A DNA stretch of 64,000 nt from Sphingomonas sp. ERG5 (GTDB lineage Bacteria; Pseudomonadota; Alphaproteobacteria; Sphingomonadales; Sphingomonadaceae): contig NZ_JSXI01000074.1 of NCBI RefSeq assembly GCF_000803065.1, forward strand, positions 1 through 64,000. Reading direction: 5' to 3'. The stretch's first letter is position 1; every line of letters starts with the position of its first letter. This document shows, piece by piece, positions 26,485 to 33,871 of the stretch. Both the position numbers and the translations under genes were made by a program. Under the pieces are notes generated by a model that worked only from the letters and a program-made list of their open reading frames with translations, searched no databases and was not told the DNA's origin.

Positions 26485-26642
26485 GCCGCCAATCGATGCT
26501 CTATGCACTCTACAGCCTTGGCATCGTCGCCCTGTTCGTGCTTGCGTCACGCGATGGCTATTCGCCCTTCGCCGATGGCGGGGCGCGAGGCATTGGCGGC
26601 ATCGGCGGCCGCTCCGGCTTTGTCGGCCCAACGCACAAGTGA
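26481..26642 (+). CDS. 53-residue single-span membrane peptide
   Basis: The ATG at 26481 overlaps the stop of the previous gene (ATGA) and the frame ends with TGA at 26640. The peptide has one hydrophobic helix near the N-terminus (SMLYALYSLGIVALFVLAS), followed by a Gly-rich tail (ADGGARGIGGIGGRSGFVGP). The tight overlap inside a conserved-looking operon and the clean TM-plus-Gly layout support a real gene. It could be a small subunit of the membrane complex formed by its neighbours. Confidence 0.7.
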   Translation: MSRQSMLYALYSLGIVALFVLASRDGYSPFADGGARGIGGIGGRSGFVGPTHK

Positions 26643-26698
26643 CGCCCATGATCATCATCCGCCTGACGCCTCAACACTCCCGCGCAAAGGAATAGCCT

Positions 26699-26908
26699 AT
26701 GCTGTCCAGCACCGTCATTCTCGCCACCCTGCTCTATGCCGGACTCGGCCTGGTGATCTTCGTCGTCGGCTTCTGGCTGTGGGACCGGCTGACTCCGGTC
26801 GATCTGTGGGGTGAGATCTGCAAGAACCAGAATGTCGCGCTCGGCAATCTGGCCGCGGGCATCGCCATTGCCATCGCTATCATCATCGGGGCGGCGATTC
26901 ATGGGTGA
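26699..26908 (+). CDS. DUF350 (YjfL-like) membrane protein
   Basis: This 69-residue protein has two membrane helices (residues 5-27 and 45-67). Between them lies the DUF350 signature DRLTPVDLWGEICKNQNVALGNLAAGIAIAIAI. This is one DUF350 unit; E. coli YjfL has two. It fits with SPFH, DUF4178 and polyamine-type genes, as seen for YjfL relatives. Its role is not established; a channel or membrane-anchor function has been suggested. Confidence 0.88.
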   Translation: MLSSTVILATLLYAGLGLVIFVVGFWLWDRLTPVDLWGEICKNQNVALGNLAAGIAIAIAIIIGAAIHG

Positions 26909-26945
26909 TGGCGATTGGTTTTATCGCCAACCGAAGAGGAGTTGC

Positions 26946-27047
26946 TTCCCCGGCGAAGGCCGGGGTCCAGCTGGAATGAAAGAAGCAATGGAACGCAGCG
27001 GCAGTTACCGTCTGTCTCGCGACTGGGCCCCGGCCTTCGCCGGGGAA
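26946..27047. repeat. Inverted repeat of the common sphingomonad intergenic type
   Basis: A 20-base arm at 26946-26965 (TTCCCCGGCGAAGGCCGGGG) is the reverse complement of the arm at 27028-27047, over 62 bases. Each arm is itself nearly palindromic. It sits between the DUF350 and spermidine-synthase-like genes and could give a strong mRNA hairpin that dampens read-through or stabilises the upstream message. Family identity (sphingomonad/caulobacter REP-like repeats) is from memory. Confidence 0.75.
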
Positions 27048-27062
27048 GGTCAAGAATGATGG

Positions 27063-28613
27063 ATGATGCCAGCCATGGATGAGGGCGCGAGCCCCTCGCC
27101 GCCGCCCATGACAAACCGCCTCGGCGCCGCCCTGCTCGTCTCGGCGTTCGTCGTCGCCACCTGCGGGCTGATCTACGAACTGCTTGCCGGGACGTTGGCC
27201 AGCTATCTGCTCGGCGACAGCGTCACGCAATTCTCGATCGTCATCGGCACCTATCTGTTCGCGATGGGCATCGGATCGTGGTGCTCGCGCTATGTCCGCG
27301 ACAATGAACTCGCAGTGTTCGTGCGGGTCGAGATTCTGATTGCGGCGATCGGCGGGGCGTCGGCGGCGGTGCTGTTTCTGCTGTTCGATCGCGTCGCCGA
27401 TTTCCGCATCCCGCTCTACGGTCTGGTGCTGGTGATCGGTGCGCTGGTCGGCTTGGAAATCCCGCTGCTGATGCGGATCCTGAAGGACCGGCTCGAATTC
27501 GGTGACCTGGTTTCGAAGGTGCTGACCTTTGACTATGTCGGTGCGCTCGCCGCGTCGCTGCTCTTTCCGCTGCTGCTCGTGCCGCATCTCGGGCTGATGC
27601 GCACCGGTTTCCTGTTCGGCCTCGCCAATGTCGGCATCGCCATCGTGCTGATCCTGATGCTGCCCGACAAGCGCCGCTTGCGCACCGAACTGGCCGCCGC
27701 GATCCTTGTCGCGCTGGCGCTCGCCGCCGGGTTTATCGGATCGGAACGGCTGCAGCGCGCGGCCGAAGTTGCGGCCTATGGCGAGCCGATCCTCTATGCC
27801 GCCTCGACGCCCTACCAACGCGTCGTGCTGACCAAGCGCGGCGCCGATCTTCGGCTCTACCTCAACGGCAATCTGCAATTCTCTTCGCGCGACGAATATC
27901 GCTATCACGAGGCACTGGTCCATCCGGTGATGTCGCGCAGCAACAGCCCCCGCGATGTGCTGGTGCTGGGCGGCGGTGACGGACTCGCTGTGCGCGAGAT
28001 TCTGAAATACCCCAGCATACGGTCGGTCACCCTGGTCGATCTCGACCCCGAGATGACCACGCTGTTCACGCACAGCGAGATGCTCGCGTCGCTCAACAAT
28101 CACGCGTTCCGTTCGCCCAAGGTGCATGTGATAAACGCCGATGCGTTTCGCTGGCTGCGTGCCAATACGCGCCGCTTCGATGCGGTGCTGGTCGATTTCC
28201 CCGATCCGACCAACTTCTCGGTCGGCAAACTCTATACCGTCAGCTTCTACAAGGAGTTGACCCGTGCGCTCGCTCCAGGCGCGGTCATCAGCGTGCAAAG
28301 CACCTCGCCGCTCGTCGCGCCGCGCGCCTACTGGACCGTCGCCGCGACGCTGGAAGCAGCCGGGCTGATCACGCGCGGCTATCATGTCTATGTGCCGAGC
28401 TTCGGCGAATGGGGCTTTGTGCTTGCCTCCAACCGGCCGATCGGGCCGGCCGGCCCGTTGCCCGCCGGCCTGCGTTTCCTCACGCCGCAGACCGACCGGC
28501 TCGCGTTCGTCTTTCCGCCCGACATGGCGCGGCGCGCGGTGCCGGTGAACCGGCTCGACAACCAGGCGCTGGTCCGCGAGTTCGAGGCCGAATGGTCCGT
28601 GTACGAAGGGTGA
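27063..28613 (+). CDS. Membrane-bound spermidine synthase-like aminopropyltransferase
   Basis: The product is 516 residues. The first 240 form about seven membrane helices. The C-terminal domain is a SpeE-type Rossmann fold: YQRVVLTKRGADLRLYLNGN, DEYRYHEALVHP, then LVLGGGDGLAVREIL near residues 300-310, and VDLDPEM. Soluble SpeE moves an aminopropyl group from decarboxylated S-adenosylmethionine to putrescine. The membrane fusion implies a membrane-facing acceptor or product. A SAM decarboxylase gene lies two genes downstream and would supply the donor. The start could be 27063 or the ATG at 27108. The stop overlaps the next gene. Confidence 0.9.
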   Translation: MMPAMDEGASPSPPPMTNRLGAALLVSAFVVATCGLIYELLAGTLASYLLGDSVTQFSIVIGTYLFAMGIGSWCSRYVRDNELAVFVRVEILIAAIGGASAAVLFLLFDRVADFRIPLYGLVLVIGALVGLEIPLLMRILKDRLEFGDLVSKVLTFDYVGALAASLLFPLLLVPHLGLMRTGFLFGLANVGIAIVLILMLPDKRRLRTELAAAILVALALAAGFIGSERLQRAAEVAAYGEPILYAASTPYQRVVLTKRGADLRLYLNGNLQFSSRDEYRYHEALVHPVMSRSNSPRDVLVLGGGDGLAVREILKYPSIRSVTLVDLDPEMTTLFTHSEMLASLNNHAFRSPKVHVINADAFRWLRANTRRFDAVLVDFPDPTNFSVGKLYTVSFYKELTRALAPGAVISVQSTSPLVAPRAYWTVAATLEAAGLITRGYHVYVPSFGEWGFVLASNRPIGPAGPLPAGLRFLTPQTDRLAFVFPPDMARRAVPVNRLDNQALVREFEAEWSVYEG

Positions 28614-30235
28614 GCGTTTCGCGCCGCACCCTGATTGCCGGATCGGTCGCCGGCGCCGCCGCGATCGGCGCGGGCGGCATTGCGTGGCAGGAGCGGGATG
28701 CGGCAATGCCCGGCGCGCTCGGCGGGGCGGATTTCGCGCGCGGCCACCGCTTGCGCGACGGTGCGACCTTCCCCGCACCGACGTCCGAAACGCGTACCGG
28801 CATCGCGATCCTCGGCGGCGGCGTCGCCGGGCTATCGGCCGCCTGGACGCTGGCCGAGGCGGGTATGACCGATTTCCGCCTGTTCGAACTCGAAGACCGC
28901 ACCGGTGGCAATGCACGCGGCGGTCGCAACGACATATCGGCTTATCCGCTCGGCGCACATTATCTGCCGATCCCCAATGCCGAGACCAAAGGGGTGGTCC
29001 GCTTGCTCGAACGGCTCGGCATCATCACCGGCTGGCAGGACAGCAAGCCGCTTTACGATCCCTATCAACTCGTCTCCGATCCCGATGAGCGGCTGCTCCA
29101 TCTCGGCAAATGGCAGGAGGGGTTGGTGCCGACAATTGGCCTTACCCCGGCCGACAAACATGACCTCGACGCCTTTTTCGCCGCAATGGCGTCCTATCGC
29201 GACCGGCGCGATGCACAGGGTCGCCCCGCCTTTGCGATCCCGATGGCGCTCAGTTCGCGCGACCCCGACCTGCTTGCGCTCGACACGCTCAGCTTCGCGG
29301 CCTGGCTCGATGCGAAAGGCTGGCGTTCGCCGGTGCTGCGCGGCCATGTTCGCTATGCTTGCCGCGATGATTACGGCACCGAACCAGATCAAACGTCCGC
29401 CTGGGCAGGGATCCATTATTTTGCCGCGCGACGCGAGCATTCGGCCAATGCCGGTGCCGATACCGTGCTGACCTGGCCGGAGGGCAATGCCCATCTCTCC
29501 GGGCGCATGGCGGCCCGGTTACGCAGCCATCTGACCTGTGGCCAGATCGTCCACCGCGTCCGCCCGACCGATGCAGGGGTGGAGATCGATAGCTTCGACG
29601 TCGCCGCCGGTGTCGGGCAGCGCATTCACGCAAAGGCGGCGATCCTGGCAATGCCGCACTTCGTCGCCGCGCGCGTGCTGCCGACAGGTACGGCGGATGC
29701 GAGCGGCTTCAGCTACGCGCCATGGATCGTCGCCAATGTCACGGTCGACCGCCCTCCCGCCGGCGCGGGATTCGAGCTGGCCTGGGACAATGTGTCCTGG
29801 ACCAGCAAATCGCTCGGCTATGTAGTCGCCACACATCAATCGCTCGCTTCAATCAGGGGCGCGACCGTACTGACCTGGTATATGGCGATGTCCGACACGA
29901 CCCCGGCCGCGGCGCGGCGCGAACTGCTCGATCGACCGCTCGATCATTGGCAGGACATCGTTCGCACTGACTTGATCGAGACAAATCCTGATCTCGAGGG
30001 GGCAATACGGCGGATCGATGTGTGGCGCTGGGGTCATGCGATGATCCGGCCCACAACGGGCTTTTTCTGGAGCGGCGCGCGCGAAAGCGCCGCCACGCCA
30101 CAGCCGCCCTTGTTCTTCGCGCATTCAGATCTCAGCGGCCTGTCGCTGTTTGAGGAAGCGCATTATCGTGGCACGGTCGCGGCGCAGGATGCGATGGCGC
30201 ATCTTGGCATTCCGCATACCGATCTCCTGGTCTAG
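28610..30235 (+). CDS. FAD-dependent oxidoreductase (amine-oxidase type) with Tat signal
   Basis: This 541-residue protein starts at a GTG that overlaps the previous stop (GTGA); an ATG at 28592 is the alternative. Twin arginines in SRRTLI (residues 4-9), followed by a hydrophobic Ala/Gly stretch, indicate Tat export. The dinucleotide-binding motif ILGGGVAGLSAAW (residues 67-79) and FELEDRTGGNARGG follow, as in flavin-containing amine oxidases and related dehydrogenases. In this operon it would plausibly oxidise a polyamine or a polyamine-modified product in the periplasm. The substrate itself is inference. Confidence 0.82.
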   Translation: MSVSRRTLIAGSVAGAAAIGAGGIAWQERDAAMPGALGGADFARGHRLRDGATFPAPTSETRTGIAILGGGVAGLSAAWTLAEAGMTDFRLFELEDRTGGNARGGRNDISAYPLGAHYLPIPNAETKGVVRLLERLGIITGWQDSKPLYDPYQLVSDPDERLLHLGKWQEGLVPTIGLTPADKHDLDAFFAAMASYRDRRDAQGRPAFAIPMALSSRDPDLLALDTLSFAAWLDAKGWRSPVLRGHVRYACRDDYGTEPDQTSAWAGIHYFAARREHSANAGADTVLTWPEGNAHLSGRMAARLRSHLTCGQIVHRVRPTDAGVEIDSFDVAAGVGQRIHAKAAILAMPHFVAARVLPTGTADASGFSYAPWIVANVTVDRPPAGAGFELAWDNVSWTSKSLGYVVATHQSLASIRGATVLTWYMAMSDTTPAAARRELLDRPLDHWQDIVRTDLIETNPDLEGAIRRIDVWRWGHAMIRPTTGFFWSGARESAATPQPPLFFAHSDLSGLSLFEEAHYRGTVAAQDAMAHLGIPHTDLLV

Positions 30236-30244
30236 GACGAACGC

Positions 30245-30607
30245 GTGGATTTTACCGGCACTCATCTTCTGGTCGATCTGTTCGGCTGTACCGGGCTCGA
30301 CGATATCGACCGGGTCGAAATGGTTCTGCGCGACACGGTTGCGGCGGCGGGTGCGACGCTGCTTGATCTCCGCCTGCATAGCTTCGGTACCGGCCAGGGC
30401 GTGACCGGCGTCGCAATGCTGGCGGAATCACATATTTCGATCCACACTTGGCCCGAGCGCGATTATGCCGCCGCGGACATCTTCCTGTGTGGCCGCCGGC
30501 ATGATCTCGATGCGGCGCTGACCGTTCTCGCTACAGGCCTGAGCGCCACGCGTTACGAGCAGCACCGCCTGGCGCGCGGATATGGCGTGGAAGCAGCGCT
30601 CTCGTGA
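30245..30607 (+). CDS. speD: S-adenosylmethionine decarboxylase proenzyme
   Basis: This 120-residue protein has the short prokaryotic class 1B form, which self-cleaves at LAESHIS to give a pyruvoyl group from Ser62. His67 (IHTWPE) and Cys82 (DIFLCG) match the other catalytic positions. It makes decarboxylated SAM, the aminopropyl donor for spermidine synthase. The start codon is GTG at 30245. Its position at the end of the operon with a membrane SpeE-like protein supports a dedicated polyamine supply. Confidence 0.93.
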   Translation: MDFTGTHLLVDLFGCTGLDDIDRVEMVLRDTVAAAGATLLDLRLHSFGTGQGVTGVAMLAESHISIHTWPERDYAAADIFLCGRRHDLDAALTVLATGLSATRYEQHRLARGYGVEAALS

Positions 30608-30757
30608 TCCCCGGGGGTGATTGAGCCGATTGAGGGGTGACGACTGCAGCGCAGACCGTGGAACCAATACAGGAGCTGACCAGCCGGTTCAGGAACAATG
30701 CCGTTGGCGGATTGTATCATCGTCACAGTCCGATACCCCGGACCCGAGAGGATGATC

Positions 30758-31066
30758 ATGAAACTATTATATGCAGCTGGCCTCGCGCTGGCGATGCTCG
30801 GCATGTCGGCCGGCGCCAGTGCTCAATATAATGGCGGCAACCGCGGCGATCAGCCGCGTCAGTCCGAACAATATCGCGATCATGACCGCCGCGAAGCGCG
30901 TGGTGACAACCGTCGCTATGACCGCGGCGACCGACGCTATGATCGTCATGACCGTCGCTATGATCGCCACGATCGCCGCGATCGCCGCTATGGCTGGAAC
31001 AACCGTTATCGCCCGCACTGTCGCACCGAATGGCGCCATCACCGGCGCGTGCAAATCTGCCGCTGA
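30758..31066 (+). CDS. Small secreted Arg/Asp/Tyr-rich repeat protein
   Basis: The product is 102 residues from an ATG at 30758, with GAGAGG upstream. After a signal peptide (MKLLYAAGLALAMLGMSAGASA/QY) the chain is dominated by repeats of RRYDRHD and RRYDRGD between residues 50 and 78. It ends in a basic region with two cysteines (HCRTEWRHH and QICR). Such proteins are common in sphingomonads and related to RcnB-like periplasmic proteins by composition only. Function unknown. Confidence 0.75.
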   Translation: MKLLYAAGLALAMLGMSAGASAQYNGGNRGDQPRQSEQYRDHDRREARGDNRRYDRGDRRYDRHDRRYDRHDRRDRRYGWNNRYRPHCRTEWRHHRRVQICR

Positions 31067-31072
31067 ACGATC

Positions 31073-31098
31073 GGGGCGGCGGCTGATGCCGCTGCCCC
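31073..31098 (+). terminator. Intrinsic terminator
   Basis: GGGGCGGCGGC and GCCGCTGCCCC pair with one mismatch over a TGAT loop, seven bases after the stop of the repeat protein gene, and are followed by TTACTTTACT. Confidence 0.65.
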
Positions 31099-31107
31099 TT
31101 ACTTTAC

Positions 31108-31392
31108 TCAAGAGCGCGGCCTCTCCTTCGAGCGCCTGATCGTCTCCCGCGCCTGATGATTCAATGCCGTCATCAGCAATGGCAGCGTTGCGCCCGACGG
31201 GATTTCCAACCGGGCCCGCACGCCCTTTCTCATGACCGAAGTGTCGAATGATCTATCCACCTGCCGCGCGGGCATTGGTATCCGATATTCCGCCCCTGTT
31301 GATCGCGGTTTCGCCGCTGCTATGAACAACAGCAGAAACGATGCATAAATCAATAGAATTAAAACAGATTTTTTGCCGAGAAGATCCAGCAT
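31108..31392 (-). CDS. Possible small membrane-anchored protein
   Basis: A 94-codon frame from ATG 31392 encodes one strong hydrophobic helix (LILLIYASFLLLFIAAA) and then a basic polar region of about 65 residues. No ribosome binding site is evident and the first part is AT-rich. It is either a real small gene or a chance frame; the hydrophobic start followed by a polar tail favours a gene weakly. Confidence 0.35.
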   Translation of the reverse strand: MLDLLGKKSVLILLIYASFLLLFIAAAKPRSTGAEYRIPMPARQVDRSFDTSVMRKGVRARLEIPSGATLPLLMTALNHQARETIRRSKERPRS

Positions 31393-31571
31393 AACAGGGG
31401 AAACAGGGGCGCTTCGCACGATACTTCCAGCGCGGTTTATAACGGAGAGACAATGATCTCCGCTGGTAGCGCGGCCCCCAGACTGGCATGATCGAACTAT
31501 AGGCTAGGCAGCCGGAGTCGGGCACGAACGGCCCCTCGCTTGCCACGGCCGACGCCATTCCAGGAGGCCGC

Positions 31572-31766
31572 ATGCCTTACGTCACCACCGCAGACGGCGC
31601 CGAGGATTCGAAGAAGATCGACGTACCCTGCCAGTCTACCGGCGTGTTGTCGGCCACACTGGTGCAGCAGCCAACGCTGAAAATCTATCCCGGCTTCCCG
31701 CACGGCATGTGCACGACGCACCCGGAGGTGATCAATCCCGATCTCCTCGCCTTTATAAAAGGTTGA
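31572..31766 (+). pseudogene. Internally deleted alpha/beta hydrolase remnant
   Basis: A 64-codon frame with a perfect AGGAGG binding site begins like a chloroperoxidase-type alpha/beta hydrolase (MPYVTTADGAE). It then jumps directly to the family's C-terminal end (TLKIYPGFPHGMCTTHPEVINPDLLAFIKG), including the region of the catalytic His. The 200 or so residues between, with the nucleophile and acid, are missing. It is best read as a gene reduced by an in-frame deletion. It lies directly before an intact hydrolase gene of another subfamily. Confidence 0.75.
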
Positions 31767-31774
31767 ATCCCGGC

Positions 31775-32698
31775 ATGTTACGCTCTGCGCTTGCGGCGTT
31801 TGCCGCGCTGGCTCTCGCTGTCCCTGCCGCGGCGCAGGTGCCACCCTTCCCCGCCGACTTCCAGACGCGGGAGATCACCGGCAACGGCGCGACGATCCAT
31901 GTCCGTGTCGGTGGAAAAGGGCCGGCGGTGGTGTTGCTGCATGGTTATGGCGAAACCGGCGACATGTGGGCACCGCTCGCCGCCGATCTGATGCGCGACC
32001 ATATGGTGATCGTCCCCGATCTGCGCGGCCTCGGCCTGTCGTCCAAGCCGGCCGGCGGGTTCGACAAGAAGACGCAGGCTGGCGACGTCGCGACCGTGCT
32101 CGACCAGTTGAAGATCGGTAAGGCCGATCTGGTCACGCATGATATTGGCAATATGGTCGGCTATGCCTTTGCAGTGCTCCATCCCGATCGGGTCAACCGC
32201 TTCGTCCTGATCGACGCGCCGGTACCGGGTATCGGCCCGTGGGACGAAATCCTCAAAAGCCCGCTTCTCTGGCACTTCCGCTTTGGCGGACCCGATATGG
32301 AACGACTGGTTGCGGGGCGCGAGCGCATCTATCTCGACCGTTTCTGGAATGAATTCTCTGCCACGCCCGCGAAGTTCAGCGAAGGCTCGCGTGAGCATTA
32401 CGCCACGCTTTATGCGATGCCCGGCGCGATGCATTCGGGCTTCGCTCAATTCGCCGCCTTCGACCAGGACGCGATCGATAACCGCGCCTGGCTGGCCGCA
32501 AAGGGCAAGCTGACCATGCCGATCCTCGCTTTGGGTGGTGAAAAGTCGTTCGGCCCGATGATGGCGACCGTGATGCGCGCGGCCGGTACCAACGTGACCG
32601 AGGGCATTGTTCCCGGCTCCGGCCACTGGATCATGGAGGAGAACCCGACCGCCACCGTCGCGATGGTACGCAAGTTCCTCGACGGCGCCGCCAAATGA
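31775..32698 (+). CDS. Exported epoxide-hydrolase-like alpha/beta hydrolase
   Basis: This 307-residue protein has a signal peptide (MLRSALAAFAALALAVPAAA/QV). The oxyanion loop is LLHGYGETGDMW. The nucleophile is Asp123 in VTHDIGN, the Asp-nucleophile signature of epoxide hydrolases and haloacetate dehalogenases rather than the Ser of esterases. The catalytic His is in PGSGHWIMEE. It probably opens epoxides or removes halogens in the periplasm. The stop overlaps the following cupin gene by four bases. Confidence 0.88.
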   Translation: MLRSALAAFAALALAVPAAAQVPPFPADFQTREITGNGATIHVRVGGKGPAVVLLHGYGETGDMWAPLAADLMRDHMVIVPDLRGLGLSSKPAGGFDKKTQAGDVATVLDQLKIGKADLVTHDIGNMVGYAFAVLHPDRVNRFVLIDAPVPGIGPWDEILKSPLLWHFRFGGPDMERLVAGRERIYLDRFWNEFSATPAKFSEGSREHYATLYAMPGAMHSGFAQFAAFDQDAIDNRAWLAAKGKLTMPILALGGEKSFGPMMATVMRAAGTNVTEGIVPGSGHWIMEENPTATVAMVRKFLDGAAK

Positions 32699-33096
32699 CC
32701 GACTCGGCAGCCCTGATCGATCGCCTCGCGCTGACGCGGCATCCCGAGGGCGGCTGGTATCGCGAGACGATGCGCCAGCCCGCACCTGACGGCCGCCGCG
32801 GGCTCGCCACTGCGATCCTTTATCTGCTGGAAGGAGGGCAGCGATCGCACTGGCACCGCGTCGATGCCGCCGAGCTCTGGCTGTGGCACAGCGGATCGCC
32901 GCTCACCCTGCTGATCGACGACGGCAGCGCCAGCGAGCATTTGCTGACCGGAGAAACCCCGCAGGCAATGGTCCCGCCACATGCCTGGCAATCGGCCGAA
33001 GCGCGCGCCGGCTGGGCGCTGGTCAGTTGCGTGGTGACGCCGGCATTCGACTTTTCGGGCTTCGAACTCGCCCCGCCCGGCTGGACGCCACGCTAG
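32695..33096 (+). CDS. Cupin DUF985 protein
   Basis: This 133-residue protein overlaps the preceding hydrolase gene (ATGA) and is probably co-translated. It has the DUF985/Cupin_5 pattern: HPEGGWYRETM, ILYLLEGGQRSHWHRVDAAELWLWHSGSPL, and PPHAWQSAEA with the usual His and Glu residues of a cupin metal site. The biochemical role is not known; some relatives bind sugar-like ligands. Confidence 0.88.
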   Translation: MTDSAALIDRLALTRHPEGGWYRETMRQPAPDGRRGLATAILYLLEGGQRSHWHRVDAAELWLWHSGSPLTLLIDDGSASEHLLTGETPQAMVPPHAWQSAEARAGWALVSCVVTPAFDFSGFELAPPGWTPR

Positions 33097-33133
33097 AGCC
33101 GAGTTGCTCCCCCGTTCGGCTCGCAATCCCAGA

Positions 33134-33766
33134 TTACTGATGCCCGGTTCTCAGCGCTTCGATCTCGCGGTCGATGATCCGCTCAAGCGCCGGGACAAGG
33201 TCGTCGATCGCAAGATTGTGACGCATCAAGCGATGATGCATCAGGCCCAGCGACATGGTCGCGATCAGATCTGCGACCACCCCTCTCGCCGCGGTATCAT
33301 CCTTCCCTTCCGACAGCACCTCGAGTGCGTCGAGCGTCTTGCCACGGACATCGTCGTGGATCGTCGTGAAGATGCTGGCAATCCGCTCGTTGCGCGCGGA
33401 TTCGGCAATGATTTCGGCAAAGAGGCGGGCGCTCTTCTCGTCGCTGCGCCCGTCCTGCGGATGAACGAAATGGCGTAGCCATTCGCGTACTGCCCCCTTG
33501 TCGCGCCGGTCGATCGCACTCTTCAGCGTTTCGGCATCCATGAAGCTGACGCAATCGTCCTCGACGATCGAGACGACGATATCCTCCTTGCTGGCGAAGT
33601 CGCGATAGATCTGGCCAACCGCGACGCCCGACATGGTCGATATCTGAGCCACGCCCGTTGCGTGGAAACCATGGTCGACAAACAGAGCCCGGGCACAATC
33701 GAGTATTTTGCGACGGCGGATTTCCGCGCCTCGCGGCTCTTTCACTACAAGGTCGACCAAATTCAT
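33134..33766 (-). CDS. TetR-family repressor of the adjacent RND efflux operon
   Basis: The product is 210 residues. The N-terminal HTH (residues about 18-65: RRRKILDCARALFVDHGFHATGVAQISTMSGVAVGQIYRDFASKEDIV) is typical TetR; the rest is the helical ligand-binding domain. It is divergent from the efflux operon with 105 bases between, and a TetR-type palindrome lies in that gap, so local repression is very likely. The start at 33766 is chosen from the domain; the frame is open much further upstream, antisense to the efflux genes, without family resemblance. Confidence 0.92.
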   Translation of the reverse strand: MNLVDLVVKEPRGAEIRRRKILDCARALFVDHGFHATGVAQISTMSGVAVGQIYRDFASKEDIVVSIVEDDCVSFMDAETLKSAIDRRDKGAVREWLRHFVHPQDGRSDEKSARLFAEIIAESARNERIASIFTTIHDDVRGKTLDALEVLSEGKDDTAARGVVADLIATMSLGLMHHRLMRHNLAIDDLVPALERIIDREIEALRTGHQ

Positions 33767-33829
33767 TTCTTTGCCGTGCTCCAAAAGCCTTGACGCCGTC
33801 CGAGCCTTTGCAGTAGCGGCCCCGACAGA

Positions 33830-33845
33830 GAGTGAACGATCACTC
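33830..33845. promoter_or_regulatory. Palindromic operator, probably bound by the TetR repressor
   Basis: GAGTGA at 33830-33835 and TCACTC at 33840-33845 form a perfect inverted repeat around ACGA, between the divergent TetR and RND genes, 26 bases before the adaptor start. Length and symmetry suit a TetR-family dimer. Binding is inferred. Confidence 0.6.
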
Positions 33846-33871
33846 ACATACCCAACTCCGGTAGGAATGGC

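Noticed and set aside
26883..28958. A 691-codon open frame antisense to the SpeE-like gene
   Set aside because: Shadow of a clear coding region; starts inside the neighbouring oxidoreductase gene and runs through the intergenic inverted repeat.
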